Below, piece after piece: positions 1 to 8,118 of a stretch of 64,000 bases of DNA (position 1 is the stretch's first letter; the number at the start of each line of letters is the position of its first letter). The position numbers and the translations under genes are program-made. Below the pieces are notes generated by a model. It ran no database searches. It was not told the origin of the DNA and saw only the letters and a list, made by a program, of their open reading frames with translations. This stretch comes from Nocardioides astragali (lineage in GTDB: Bacteria; Actinomycetota; Actinomycetes; Propionibacteriales; Nocardioidaceae): assembly GCF_024436375.1 (NCBI RefSeq), contig NZ_JAFMZM010000002.1:62001-126000 (forward strand), given 5' to 3'.

Positions 1-1
1 C

Positions 2-82
2 GCGCTCCTCGACCGGCTCCAGCTCGCCTGGTGGGAGTCGGGTGACTGCCGGGTGATGCACGAGTGGCGGCTCGGCGGATGA
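2..82 (+). CDS. C-terminal end of an upstream gene (partial)
   Basis: An open frame enters from the left edge and ends at TGA 80-82, giving 26 residues that finish MHEWRLGG. The Trp- and Arg-rich composition and the frame are compatible with the tail of a real protein. The thermonuclease gene follows 58 bp later on the same strand. Too little is visible to name a family. Confidence 0.45.
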   Translation, partial: ALLDRLQLAWWESGDCRVMHEWRLGG

Positions 83-140
83 TCCGCACAGAACTCCGGA
101 AACGCGGGCGGCAGCGCGCCTGATCCGGGAGGCTTCTCCC

Positions 141-677
141 ATGCGTCGTCTGGCCCTGCTCGTGCTGGTGGCAGCCGTGCTCGTCGCGCTCCCGAAGCTG
201 GTCACCACCACCACCGCCCTGCCACCGCAGGTGCGCGACCTGCTCGGTGCAGGGGGTGGGGCCGACCGCGACCGCGCCCGCGTCGTACGCGTCACCGACG
301 GCGACACGCTCAAGGTGCGGCTCGCGGACGGGAGCGAGGAGTACGTCCGCGTCCTGGGCATCGACACCCCGGAGGTCCACGAGCAGGTGGAGTGCGGCGG
401 CCCGGACGCCAGCGCCGCGATGGCTGCGCTCGCCCCCGTCGGGTCGACGGTGCGGCTCGTCTCGGACCCGACCCAGGCCGACCGTGACCGCTACGACCGG
501 CTGCTGCGGTACGTCGAGCGCGGCGGCCGGGACGTGGGCAAGGCGCAGATCGCGTCCGGCCATGCGCAGGTGTACGTCCACCGCGGCGATCCCTTCCGCC
601 GCACGGACGCCTACCGGCGGGCCGAGGCCCGATCCGAGCGACTGGGCACAGGCCTCTGGTCGCGCTGCTGGCGCTGA
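141..677 (+). CDS. Secreted thermonuclease (staphylococcal nuclease-like)
   Basis: This is a 178-residue protein with an N-terminal signal or anchor segment (hydrophobic residues about 4-20) followed by one SNase-like OB-fold domain. Visible catalytic motifs are VTDGDT, then RVLGIDTPE (the conserved Arg, Asp and Glu of the family), and a later RDRYDRLLRYV carrying the second Arg. Family members cut DNA or RNA with calcium. Export suggests use of extracellular nucleic acid or turnover at the envelope; that role is an inference. The ATG is preceded by GGGAGG at good spacing. The gene appears monocistronic, with the next gene starting 43 bp downstream. Confidence 0.88.
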   Translation: MRRLALLVLVAAVLVALPKLVTTTTALPPQVRDLLGAGGGADRDRARVVRVTDGDTLKVRLADGSEEYVRVLGIDTPEVHEQVECGGPDASAAMAALAPVGSTVRLVSDPTQADRDRYDRLLRYVERGGRDVGKAQIASGHAQVYVHRGDPFRRTDAYRRAEARSERLGTGLWSRCWR

Positions 678-683
678 CGGCTG

Positions 684-714
684 TTGACCGCCACGACCAG
701 CGTCGTGGCAGGAT
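684..714 (+). promoter_or_regulatory. Candidate leaderless promoter for the 67-aa protein gene
   Basis: TTGACC at 684-689 and CAGGAT at 709-714 form -35/-10-like elements with a long 19-bp spacer. The ATG at 721 lies 6 bases after the -10 and no Shine-Dalgarno sequence is visible, so transcription would begin at or near the start codon. Confidence 0.4.
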
Positions 715-720
715 CGCGGC

Positions 721-924
721 ATGGCTTCTTGGGCGCACCTCGAGATCACTGTCGACGACCAGGACAACGTGGAGGTCGGCGGCTACAACGCCGATCCCGA
801 GGCGCTGGTCGAGGGCACCGAGTCGTGGGAGGACCTGCTCTCCACCCTCGGCGTCAACGGATGGGAGCTCGTTCAGGTGATCCCCGGTCCGCGGACGACG
901 TACTGGTTCAAGCGCCAGGCGTGA
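721..924 (+). CDS. Small acidic protein, DUF4177-like
   Basis: This is a 67-residue acidic soluble protein. Its second half (DLLSTLGVNGWELVQVIPG, then a short beta segment ending YWFKRQA) matches the pattern of DUF4177-type small proteins, in which NxxGWELV is typical. No function is known for the family. The stop codon overlaps the GTG start of the downstream aldolase-like gene (GTGA), so the two are probably translationally coupled. There is no Shine-Dalgarno sequence; the ATG lies close behind a -10-like hexamer. Confidence 0.7.
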   Translation: MASWAHLEITVDDQDNVEVGGYNADPEALVEGTESWEDLLSTLGVNGWELVQVIPGPRTTYWFKRQA

Positions 925-2021
925 ACGACCTCCCGGCCCGGTTTCGGGCGGCGTCGGCGTCCGCCGAGGCGATCTTCTGGCGCCCGCCGTCGACGCCGGC
1001 CGAGATGTTCCGCGACCTCGCGACGTTCGCCGAGGAGCAGGGGATCGAGTGGGACCGCTACGGCGAGCGCGGTGCGGTCGCCCAGGTCGAGGCGGACGTC
1101 GCCGAGCTGCTCGGCAAGCCCGCCGCTGTGCTGTTCCCCAGCGGGGTGATGGCCCAGCAGGCGACCCTGCGGGCATGGTGCGACCGGTCGGGGTCGCGAC
1201 GGGTCGCGCTGCCCGACCTCTCGCACCTGGTCCACCACGAGCAGGACGGTCCTCGCCGGGTGCTGGGCCTGGAGCTGGAGTGGCTGACGACCGGTCGGCA
1301 GACGGCCACCGCGGACGCGCTCGCGAAGGTCGGCGGCCGGCTGGGTGCGGTGCTGGTCGAGCTGCCGTTGCGGGATGCCGGCTGCCTCCTGCCGACCTGG
1401 GACGAGCTCGTGGAGCTGTCCGCGGCGGCGCGGGAGCGCGGCGTACCGCTGCATGCCGACGGCGCCCGGATCTGGGAGTCGGTGCCCCACTGGGACCGCA
1501 GCCTGGCCGAGGTGGGGGAGCTCGTGGACTCGATGTACGTCTCTCTCTACAAGGGCCTCGGCGGGTCCAGCGGCGCCGTCGTCGTCTGCCCCGAGGACCT
1601 GGCCGGCGAGCTGCGGACGTGGCGTGCGCGGATGGGCGGCACGATCTTCTCGATGACAACAGCCGCCGTCGGTGGGCTCATGGGCCTGCGCCAGCAGCTG
1701 ACGAAGTTCGCCGACTACCGCGCCTGGGCCATCGAGCTCGCGGCGGCGTTGGGCGACCACGGGTTCACCACGTTCCCCGAGGAGCCGCACATCGCGACCT
1801 TCCTCGCCTATGGCCGGGGCACGGCCGACGAGGTCAACGAACGGGTGCTCGCCTTCACCGAGGAGCGCGGCATCGTGCCGTCCGGCCTGTGGCGCGCGAG
1901 CGAGGTGCCTGGCTGGGTCGTGACCGAGCTGACCTGCTACGAATCGGCAATCAGCCACGATCCGGCCGAGGTGGCTGGTTTGATGGCCGCGGCCGTCGGG
2001 GAGAGTCACCCCGGGACGTAG
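921..2021 (+). CDS. Threonine aldolase / beta-eliminating lyase family PLP enzyme
   Basis: This is a 366-residue fold-type I PLP enzyme of the beta-eliminating lyase family (threonine aldolase-like). The order of motifs fits: substrate/cofactor loop FPSGVMAQQ, a LPDLSHLVHHEQ segment, PLHADGARIWE with the Asp that contacts the pyridine nitrogen, and SLYKGLGG with the Lys expected to form the Schiff base, near residue 210. Low-specificity threonine aldolases cleave threonine to glycine and acetaldehyde, but substrate choice cannot be read from the sequence. The start is taken as GTG 921, which overlaps the stop of the preceding small gene. A hairpin follows the stop. Confidence 0.85.
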   Translation: MNDLPARFRAASASAEAIFWRPPSTPAEMFRDLATFAEEQGIEWDRYGERGAVAQVEADVAELLGKPAAVLFPSGVMAQQATLRAWCDRSGSRRVALPDLSHLVHHEQDGPRRVLGLELEWLTTGRQTATADALAKVGGRLGAVLVELPLRDAGCLLPTWDELVELSAAARERGVPLHADGARIWESVPHWDRSLAEVGELVDSMYVSLYKGLGGSSGAVVVCPEDLAGELRTWRARMGGTIFSMTTAAVGGLMGLRQQLTKFADYRAWAIELAAALGDHGFTTFPEEPHIATFLAYGRGTADEVNERVLAFTEERGIVPSGLWRASEVPGWVVTELTCYESAISHDPAEVAGLMAAAVGESHPGT

Positions 2022-2065
2022 CGGGGACCGCCGCCAGCGGGGGCGGTTCGCGCCGCGGCGGTGGC

Positions 2066-2097
2066 GGGGGCTCCCGCGGGTTCTGACCCGCGCCCCC
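2066..2097 (+). terminator. GC-rich hairpin terminator
   Basis: The inverted repeat CGCGGGT/ACCCGCG at 2075-2081 and 2086-2092 has a TCTG loop and is extended outward by GGGGG/CCCCC. It lies between the aldolase-like gene and the CtlX-like gene. There is no U-tract, so intrinsic termination is likely but not certain. Confidence 0.55.
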
Positions 2098-2105
2098 GGG
2101 TGGCC

Positions 2106-2111
2106 TACATT
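2106..2111 (+). promoter_or_regulatory. -10 element TACATT, leaderless start of the CtlX-like gene
   Basis: TACATT ends 6 bases before the GTG at 2118, and no Shine-Dalgarno sequence is present. This spacing puts the predicted transcription start on the start codon, the usual geometry of actinobacterial leaderless mRNAs. Confidence 0.5.
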
Positions 2112-2117
2112 CCTCCC

Positions 2118-3152
2118 GTGAGCGCCCAGGCCCCTTCAGCAGTCATCCTCATCCGCGCGACCAGCTTCGTCCCCAACCCGGCGACCGCTGCCGACAACGC
2201 GTTCCAGGCCGATCCCCCGGCCGGTCAGTCCGACGAGGCGACCTCGGCCAAGGCGCTCGCCGAGATGGACGCGCTCTCCGCGGCGCTGCGGGAGGCCGGC
2301 GTACAGGTCCACGTCTTCGAGGACGACGACCACACCCGCCCCGACAGCGTGTTCCCCAACAACTGGCTCTCCACCCACGCCGGGGGCACCGTCGCGGTCT
2401 ATCCGATGTACGCCTCCAACCGCCGCCACGAGCGCCGCACCGACGTGCTGGAGATGCTCAAGTCCGACTACCGCGTCCAGGCGATCGTCGACTACTCCGG
2501 CCTCGAGCCGGACGGCATCTTCCTCGAGGGCACGGGCGCGATGGTGCTCGACCACGTCTCCCGCGTGGCCTACACCGCGCGCAGCTATCGCGCCGACGTC
2601 GCGGTGCTCGAGCGGTTCTGCACGGACTTCAACTACGAGCCGATGGCCTTCGACGCGGTCGACTCCGCAGGCGTGCCGGTCTACCACACCAACGTCATCG
2701 CCTGCGTCGGCACCGAGGTCGCCATGATCGCGCTCGAGATGATCCCCGACGAGCACCGCCGGGAGCAGGTGCGCGAGCGGCTGGCCGTGACGGGCCGCAC
2801 GATCATCGAGCTGACCGAGCAGCAGGTCCGCGAGTTCGCCGGCAACGCCGTCGAGCTGTGCGGTCGTACGCCGGACGGCAGGCGCCGCTACATCATGGCC
2901 ATGTCGGCCCGGGCCAAGCGGTCGCTGCGGCCCGAGCAGGTAGCCGCGATCGAGGAGTCGTGCGAGATCGTCGCCGTCGACATCCCGACGATCGAGCTGG
3001 CCGGCGGGTCCGTGCGCTGCATGATCGCCGGCGTCCACCTCGACCACCGCCGTCCTCTGGCGGACGCCGAGCTCACCGAGGCGGTGGCGGCGATCAACGA
3101 GGACAACCCCGTCACCCCCGACGGTCGCTTCGTCGCGATGGCCGACGCCTGA
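2118..3152 (+). CDS. ctlX: CtlX-like citrulline utilisation hydrolase (amidinotransferase superfamily)
   Basis: This is a 344-residue guanidino-group-modifying enzyme. Family hallmarks are the N-terminal MIRATSFVPNP-like opening, VFPNNW with the Asn-Asn segment, LEGTGAMVLD (substrate-binding Glu), YHTNVIACVG (His) and, near the C-terminus, GGSVRCMIAG with the catalytic Cys. CtlX proteins act in arginine/citrulline catabolism; hydrolysis is expected but the exact substrate is inferred from family. GTG 2118 was chosen because a -10-like TACATT lies 6 bases upstream and family proteins begin here. It stands alone between a terminator-like hairpin and the sigma factor gene. Confidence 0.82.
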   Translation: MSAQAPSAVILIRATSFVPNPATAADNAFQADPPAGQSDEATSAKALAEMDALSAALREAGVQVHVFEDDDHTRPDSVFPNNWLSTHAGGTVAVYPMYASNRRHERRTDVLEMLKSDYRVQAIVDYSGLEPDGIFLEGTGAMVLDHVSRVAYTARSYRADVAVLERFCTDFNYEPMAFDAVDSAGVPVYHTNVIACVGTEVAMIALEMIPDEHRREQVRERLAVTGRTIIELTEQQVREFAGNAVELCGRTPDGRRRYIMAMSARAKRSLRPEQVAAIEESCEIVAVDIPTIELAGGSVRCMIAGVHLDHRRPLADAELTEAVAAINEDNPVTPDGRFVAMADA

Positions 3153-3228
3153 GCGACGGGCCGAGGCAGGCAGGGAACCACCTGCGCCCCGACGGTGTAG
3201 ACACGGTGCTGGGACCCCTCTGGACGGA

Positions 3229-3795
3229 GTGACGATCAGCGCCGACGACGATGCCACCCTGATCGGCCGGGTGCGCGCCGGAGACACCGACGCGTACGCC
3301 GTCCTGGTGCGCCGGCACGCCTCGATGGCGATGCGCACCGCGGTGCTGCTCGGGGCAGGCAGCGATGCCGAGGACGCGGTGCAGGAGGCTCTCGTGAAGG
3401 CGTTCCGATCGCTCGACCGGTTCCACGTCGACCGGCCGTTCCGGCCGTGGCTGCTGCGGATCGTCGCCAACGAGGCCCGCAACGCGCACCGGTCCGCCGT
3501 ACGACGCTCGGCGCGGGAGGAGCGGGACGCACGCGCACTGCCGACCCTGCTCGACGACCCGTCCGTCGACGTGGCGGACCGCGAGGCGAAGGAGCAGGTG
3601 CTGGCGGCGGTCGAGCGGCTGCCCGCCACGCAGCGCCGGGTGGTGGTCTGCCGCTACCTCCTCGAGCTCGACGAGGCGGAGACGTCCGTCGTCCTCGGCG
3701 TGCCACGCGGCACCGTGAAGTCGCGGCTCAGCCGGGGGCTCGGCCGGCTGCGGGACGACCTGGGCTCCATGATCGAGGAGGTGGACCATGCCTGA
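3229..3795 (+). CDS. ECF-type RNA polymerase sigma factor
   Basis: This is a 188-residue sigma-70 family protein. Region 2 is at about residues 8-80 (EDAVQEALVKAFRSLDRF, then PFRPWLLRIVANEARN), and region 4 at about 120-175 has a helix-turn-helix (LDEAETSVVLGVPRGTVKSRLSRGL). ECF sigma factors direct polymerase to envelope- or stress-response promoters. The stop overlaps the ATG of the following membrane-anchored protein, the common layout of a sigma/anti-sigma pair. Start GTG 3229 follows GGACGGA at short spacing. Its regulon cannot be told from this window. Confidence 0.92.
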   Translation: MTISADDDATLIGRVRAGDTDAYAVLVRRHASMAMRTAVLLGAGSDAEDAVQEALVKAFRSLDRFHVDRPFRPWLLRIVANEARNAHRSAVRRSAREERDARALPTLLDDPSVDVADREAKEQVLAAVERLPATQRRVVVCRYLLELDEAETSVVLGVPRGTVKSRLSRGLGRLRDDLGSMIEEVDHA

Positions 3796-4477
3796 CGCGC
3801 TCGAGCGACGCCTCGCGGAGCTGGCGGACGACCTGCGGGTGCCCGTCCCCGACGGGCTGGACACCGCAGTCATGTCGCGGATCGGCTCGGCTCGGCCGCG
3901 CAGTCGCTGGCGCCGCTGGGTGGCCGGCCTCCTCCTGGGCCTCCTGGGCGGCGGGGTCGTCGTGTCCCCGGTCGGCGCGACGATCCGGGAGTGGCTCGGG
4001 TTCCACGGCGTCGCGGTGGAGTCCGGCGACCCGGCGACCGGGACGCCCGTCGTCCCGACGGCCGCGGGGCCCCTGGGTCTCGGCCAGGCGGCAGAGGTCG
4101 TGGGCTTCACGCCGGTCGTGCCTCCTGCGCTGGGGCCGCCGGACGGCGTGGAGGTCTCGGCGGACGCCTTGGTCGTGTCGCTGAGCTGGTCGACGGACTC
4201 CGGCACGCTGCGCCTCGACCAGTTCCGCGGATCGGTGGAGCCGCTGTTCTGGAAGACGGCCCCCGGGGCGGTGCGGGTGACGGTGTCCGATGGTGACGCG
4301 CTCTGGCTGCCGACGGCGCACGAGGTCACGGTGATGTCTGCCGAGGGCGACGTCAGGCAGCTGCCGTCGCGACTCGCCGCGCCGACGCTGGTCTGGCTCG
4401 ACGGCGACCTCACGTTGCGGCTCGAGGGTGACCTGAACCTCGAGGAGGCGACGGAGATCGCGGCGTCGGGCTCCTAG
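3788..4477 (+). CDS. Putative membrane-anchored anti-sigma factor
   Basis: This is a 229-residue protein with a cytoplasmic N-terminus of about 40 residues, one membrane segment (WVAGLLLGLLGGGVVV, about residues 43-60) and an extracytoplasmic domain rich in beta-prone sequence with repeated TLVWLDGDLTLRLEGDL-like strands. It overlaps the sigma factor gene by 8 bp. Size, topology and position fit an anti-sigma factor, but no zinc-finger HxxxCxxC anti-sigma motif is visible, so the function is inferred from context. Like many such proteins, it has no recognisable enzymatic motif. Confidence 0.6.
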   Translation: MPDALERRLAELADDLRVPVPDGLDTAVMSRIGSARPRSRWRRWVAGLLLGLLGGGVVVSPVGATIREWLGFHGVAVESGDPATGTPVVPTAAGPLGLGQAAEVVGFTPVVPPALGPPDGVEVSADALVVSLSWSTDSGTLRLDQFRGSVEPLFWKTAPGAVRVTVSDGDALWLPTAHEVTVMSAEGDVRQLPSRLAAPTLVWLDGDLTLRLEGDLNLEEATEIAASGS

Positions 4478-4537
4478 CCGGAACCCGGTCCCCACCGGCG
4501 GTGTATCCCGTGCATCGAACGTCTCCGAGGAGGAGCC

Positions 4538-5152
4538 ATGCACAGGATCCTGGCCACAGCGCTCATCGCCCTCTCGGCCGCAGTCGGCCTTCCGGGCGCG
4601 GCCCACGCCGGCGGCCCCACGAGCGTGCTGATCACCCAGCAGGGGCAGGCCGCCGCTGCGCTCTACTACGACGACGCGGCGTACGACGCCCTGCTCGGGC
4701 TCCTCCCCGCGACGGACACACGGGGCAAGTCCCAGCCGCCCGGTGGGGAAGGCGACTACTACAGCCTGACCTGGATGATCCACGACGTGTCGCCGTGGCG
4801 GTTCGACCGCGTCCACGTCGCGCGCGACGGCACGGCGTGGGTGTCGACGTCGCTCTCCGCCGACAGCGGCGCCGGGTGGCAGCCCCTGGCTTCCCCGGAG
4901 AACCTCGTGGAGCTCCTCACGCGAGTCCTGGACCGGAGTGCGTCTCCCCAGGTGGTCACGCTGGCAGCGGAGGTCGCGCAGCCGACGTCGGCGCCCGCGA
5001 GCCCGGACGAGCCGGACGCCTCGTGGTTCTCCCTCACGGGTTGGCGGTGGGTGGTGCCGGGAGCACTGCTCGGGCTGCTGGTCGGCGCGGTGGCCGCCCG
5101 CCGGCGGGACGAGGAAGGCCCACGTCAGGTCCTGCTCACCTCGGAGTCGTAG
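4538..5152 (+). CDS. Exported protein with C-terminal membrane anchor, function unknown
   Basis: This is a 204-residue protein with a clear signal peptide (ILATALIALSAAVGLPGAAHAGG, cleavage after AHA), a globular middle, a Pro/Ser-rich linker (about 145-160), a membrane helix (VVPGALLGLLVGAVAA) and an Arg-rich tail. This is the pattern of a cell-surface protein held in the membrane. It follows the sigma/anti-sigma pair after 60 bp and may belong to the same unit, perhaps as a target or co-sensor; that is an inference. GGAGGAG precedes the ATG. The 3' end overlaps the convergent ceramidase-like gene by 28 bp. Confidence 0.7.
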   Translation: MHRILATALIALSAAVGLPGAAHAGGPTSVLITQQGQAAAALYYDDAAYDALLGLLPATDTRGKSQPPGGEGDYYSLTWMIHDVSPWRFDRVHVARDGTAWVSTSLSADSGAGWQPLASPENLVELLTRVLDRSASPQVVTLAAEVAQPTSAPASPDEPDASWFSLTGWRWVVPGALLGLLVGAVAARRRDEEGPRQVLLTSES

Positions 5153-5892
5153 AGCCGGAACAACCAGTACGCCCCCACCGCGCACAGCAGGTGCCAGGCG
5201 GCGTGGCCCTGCCAGATCGAGGTGGGGTCGCACCAGCCGGCGTTGCTCAGCAGCCAGATCGTGAACGCGACCAGCATGGCGACCAGGGCGACGACACCGT
5301 GGCGCAGGACCAGGTCGGTGTCGCCGCGCCGCCACAGCATGGCCTCCAGCACCGCCGCCGCCAGCAGCAGCGCCCCGAACGCCAGGTTGCCGGCATGGAG
5401 CACCACCGGGACGGGGTCAGGCCAGAGGCCGACCAGCTCGCACGCCGCCACGCAGACGAGGTACACCGCCACGAAGGCCGTCGTGCCGCGCCCGGTCCAG
5501 CGGACCCAGGCCCACGACGCGACGAACCCGGCGACGAGGTACATGCTCAGCATGTCGAGGTGGCCACCCCACTCGCTCTGGGTGGCGTGCATTGCCGCCG
5601 ATGCCGGACCGAGGAGCACCACGACGCAGGCGTAGACGGTGGCGACGGTCCGCGACATCACGCGATCCGCTGAGGAGGCGCGCGCGGCCCGGCGGGCGAC
5701 GAGGAGCCCGGCGACGACGAATCCGGCGTTGGAGAGGGTGTTGACCGGCTGTCGGACGACGCCGTCGCGCGCCTCGCAGAAGTTCCCTCCCCGGCCCACG
5801 TCCGGACCGAGCCACCCCAGTCCGATCGCGAACACCAGCAGCGCCACCGAGAGGACGGTGACGCTGCTGGCGATCATGAGGGGGCGGTGCAC
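5125..5892 (-). CDS. Ceramidase-like integral membrane hydrolase (CREST superfamily)
   Basis: This is a 255-residue protein with about seven membrane helices. Diagnostic motifs of alkaline-ceramidase-type proteins are visible: NFCEA near the N-terminus, QPVNTLSNAGFV, SAAMHATQSEWGGHLDM (metal-ligand His and Asp) and C-terminal WQGHAAWHLLCA. Eukaryotic members hydrolyse the amide bond of ceramide. Bacterial members have uncertain substrates, so activity on a membrane lipid is an inference. Start GTG 5892 is six bases downstream of a -10-like TACCAT, suggesting a leaderless transcript. It is convergent with, and overlaps, the preceding exported-protein gene. Confidence 0.78.
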   Translation of the reverse strand: MHRPLMIASSVTVLSVALLVFAIGLGWLGPDVGRGGNFCEARDGVVRQPVNTLSNAGFVVAGLLVARRAARASSADRVMSRTVATVYACVVVLLGPASAAMHATQSEWGGHLDMLSMYLVAGFVASWAWVRWTGRGTTAFVAVYLVCVAACELVGLWPDPVPVVLHAGNLAFGALLLAAAVLEAMLWRRGDTDLVLRHGVVALVAMLVAFTIWLLSNAGWCDPTSIWQGHAAWHLLCAVGAYWLFRLYDSEVSRT

Positions 5893-5898
5893 CCCGCG

Positions 5899-5904
5899 AT
5901 GGTA
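5899..5904 (-). promoter_or_regulatory. -10 element TACCAT for leaderless ceramidase-like gene
   Basis: Read on the minus strand, TACCAT lies 6 bases upstream of the GTG start at 5892. No Shine-Dalgarno sequence is visible between them. Confidence 0.45.
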
Positions 5905-5911
5905 GGGCCGC

Positions 5912-7975
5912 TCAGGCGCGCGTCACCTGCACCACAGTCGGGCGCGGGCCGGCGAACTGGCCGGCCGCCGGCGTGCCGCCGGCAGGCACGTAGTCCGGGA
6001 AGCGCGACTGCGGAGCCGCCCAGGACCCGTCCTCACCGGGGTGCTGGACGGCCACGAAGACCGAGCCTTCGCGGTCGTGGATGACGGGCCCGCAGGTCTC
6101 GGCGCCGGACGGCACGGCCAGGAACTGCTGCACGTGTCCGCGCTCGGGTCCCTCGACCGGCACCTTGAACAGGCCGTCATTGAGCTTGATGGCGTTCGGC
6201 TGGCCGTCCGTGGAGACCCAGAGGTTGCCCTCGCTGTCGAACGCGACGTTGTCGGGGCAGGAGATGGGGGAGACCGGACCGGTCCACCCGCCGAAGTACG
6301 TGCCCGCGGACGCGGCGTCGCCGCAGATGAGGAACAGGTTCCAGCCGAAGGTCGCGGCGGTGTGGTCACCGCCGGTCGGCAGCAGCTCGACGACGTGACC
6401 GTCCTTGTTGGCGGCCCGCGGATTGGGCTCCGTCGGACCCTCCTTGCCCACCTTGCCGCGGTCGGTGTTGTTGGTGCAGGCGACGTAGACGCGGCCACTG
6501 CGCAGGCTGGGCTCGACGTCCTCGGGCCGGTCCATCTTGGTGGGCTGCACGGCGTCGGCGGCCAGCCGGGTGAAGACCAGCACCTCCTCGATGCTGAATC
6601 CCGGCACCATCGACTGTCCGCCGCTGGTCAGCGGGATCCACTCGCCGGTCCCGTCGCTGACGCCGTCCTCGAGGCCGTCACCGGTGAAGCGCGCGACCGA
6701 CAGGTCGCCCTCGCTGAGGAGCTGGAGGTTGTGCCGACGGGCCTTGGCGCTGTTGCCGGGGCGGAACGTGTCGCGCGAGACGAAGCGGTAGAGGTAGTCG
6801 AAGCGCTCGTCGTCGCCCATGTAGGCGACCACGTGGCCGTCGCGGTTGACGATGACGTGGGCGCCCTCGTGCTTGAAGCGGCCCATGGCGGTGTGCTTCA
6901 CCGGGGTCGAGGTCGGGTCGGTCGGGTCGACCTCCACGATCCACCCGAACCGGTGGGGCTCGTTGGCGAAGTCGGTGGTGGTGGCGTCCCAGCGGGGGTC
7001 GATCGAGCGCCAGTTGCGGGCGTCCTGGGCGCCGAGCCCGTAGCGGGTCTCCCGGGGGTTGGTGCCGGTGGCGCGGAAGTACTGGTTGAAGTTCTCCTCG
7101 CCGGACAGGACCGTGCCCCACGGCGTCGTACCGCCGGCGCAGTTGTTCATCGTGCCGCGGACCGTGCGGCCGGTCGGGTCGGCCACGGTCTGGAGCAGGC
7201 CCGACCCGGCCGCCGGCCCGTCGACGGCGAAGGGCGTGTCGAGGGTGATCCGCCGGTTGAGCCGCGCGCCGGGGACGTACGTCCACGCGTCGCCGCGGTT
7301 GCGGCGCGTCAGCTCGACCACGGACATGCCGTGCGCGGCCCAGGCCGTGCGGATCACGGTCTCCGGCGCGGTGCCGGGCGGGAACATGAGGGCCTCGTTG
7401 GTGTACTCGTGGTTGCACACGAGGAGGGCGCTGGTCCCGGCGCGGTTGGTCTCGATGATGTCGAGGTAGTCGTTGTTGTAGCCGAACTGCCCGGCCTGCG
7501 CCTCGGGCGTCTGGTGTGCGGCGTCGAAGGCCGGCGCACCGGGGAGGATCGGGTCGCCCCAGCGGAGGATCGCGTCCCACCGGTAGCCGGCCGGCACCGT
7601 GACGTCGTCGACCGTCACGGCCTGCGGGGCGATCGCCGTGAAGGGCAGGCCCGTCCCGCCGGTCGTCGGCCTGGCGGCAGCCAGCCCGGGCCTGGCTGCC
7701 GCCGGGGTCATCGGGAGCGCCGCGACCGCGGCCGCCGTCAGGCCGGCGCCGACAACGGATCGGCGACTGAGCGCCCGCGCGGCGACGTCACGGAAGTACG
7801 ACGTCTCGGTGGTGTTGGGCGCCGGGACCGAGCAGGCGTCCCCGCACCGCAGGTGGCAGGTGACCGGGCTCCGGTTGCCGTGCGTGCGACCCGCCATCGG
7901 GAGCAACGTGCGGGGGGCGATGTCGGCGGAGGTGGCGGCGGAGGGCGCGGCGGCGGGGCTCGGGCAAGGGGGCAT
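5912..7975 (-). CDS. phoX: PhoX-family alkaline phosphatase, Tat-exported
   Basis: This is a 687-residue protein of the PhoX (DUF839) family. The N-terminus carries a family-typical segment (RTHGNRSPVTCHLRCGDAC) and, at residues 70-76, the twin-arginine motif SRRSVVG followed by a hydrophobic stretch, so export of the folded enzyme through Tat is expected. Further family marks are CNHEYTNEALMF, GTMNNCAGGTTPWGTVLSGEENFNQYF and a C-terminal CPDNVAFDSEGNLW strand of the beta-propeller. PhoX enzymes are calcium/iron phosphatases that release phosphate from organic esters outside the cell. The start at 7975 is preceded by GGGAG at good spacing; an upstream ATG in frame has none. It is probably induced by phosphate limitation, though no Pho box was identified. 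Confidence 0.9.
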   Translation of the reverse strand: MPPCPSPAAAPSAATSADIAPRTLLPMAGRTHGNRSPVTCHLRCGDACSVPAPNTTETSYFRDVAARALSRRSVVGAGLTAAAVAALPMTPAAARPGLAAARPTTGGTGLPFTAIAPQAVTVDDVTVPAGYRWDAILRWGDPILPGAPAFDAAHQTPEAQAGQFGYNNDYLDIIETNRAGTSALLVCNHEYTNEALMFPPGTAPETVIRTAWAAHGMSVVELTRRNRGDAWTYVPGARLNRRITLDTPFAVDGPAAGSGLLQTVADPTGRTVRGTMNNCAGGTTPWGTVLSGEENFNQYFRATGTNPRETRYGLGAQDARNWRSIDPRWDATTTDFANEPHRFGWIVEVDPTDPTSTPVKHTAMGRFKHEGAHVIVNRDGHVVAYMGDDERFDYLYRFVSRDTFRPGNSAKARRHNLQLLSEGDLSVARFTGDGLEDGVSDGTGEWIPLTSGGQSMVPGFSIEEVLVFTRLAADAVQPTKMDRPEDVEPSLRSGRVYVACTNNTDRGKVGKEGPTEPNPRAANKDGHVVELLPTGGDHTAATFGWNLFLICGDAASAGTYFGGWTGPVSPISCPDNVAFDSEGNLWVSTDGQPNAIKLNDGLFKVPVEGPERGHVQQFLAVPSGAETCGPVIHDREGSVFVAVQHPGEDGSWAAPQSRFPDYVPAGGTPAAGQFAGPRPTVVQVTRA

Positions 7976-8118
7976 GGAGATCTCCCGGGACGTGGTCGGA
8001 CGAGCGGATGTGGCCACGACTCTGGCCACCGCCGTCGCCCGGCGGGGAGACGCAAGGTGCACGGCAGGTGAACGTCACCGGGCCCCTGCGCGAACCTCCC
8101 CCGAGGTCAGCGGCAGGG

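Noticed and set aside
6041..8071. 676-residue plus-strand frame opposite PhoX
   Set aside because: It is an antisense shadow of the PhoX gene, driven by high GC; it lacks any domain and a ribosome site.
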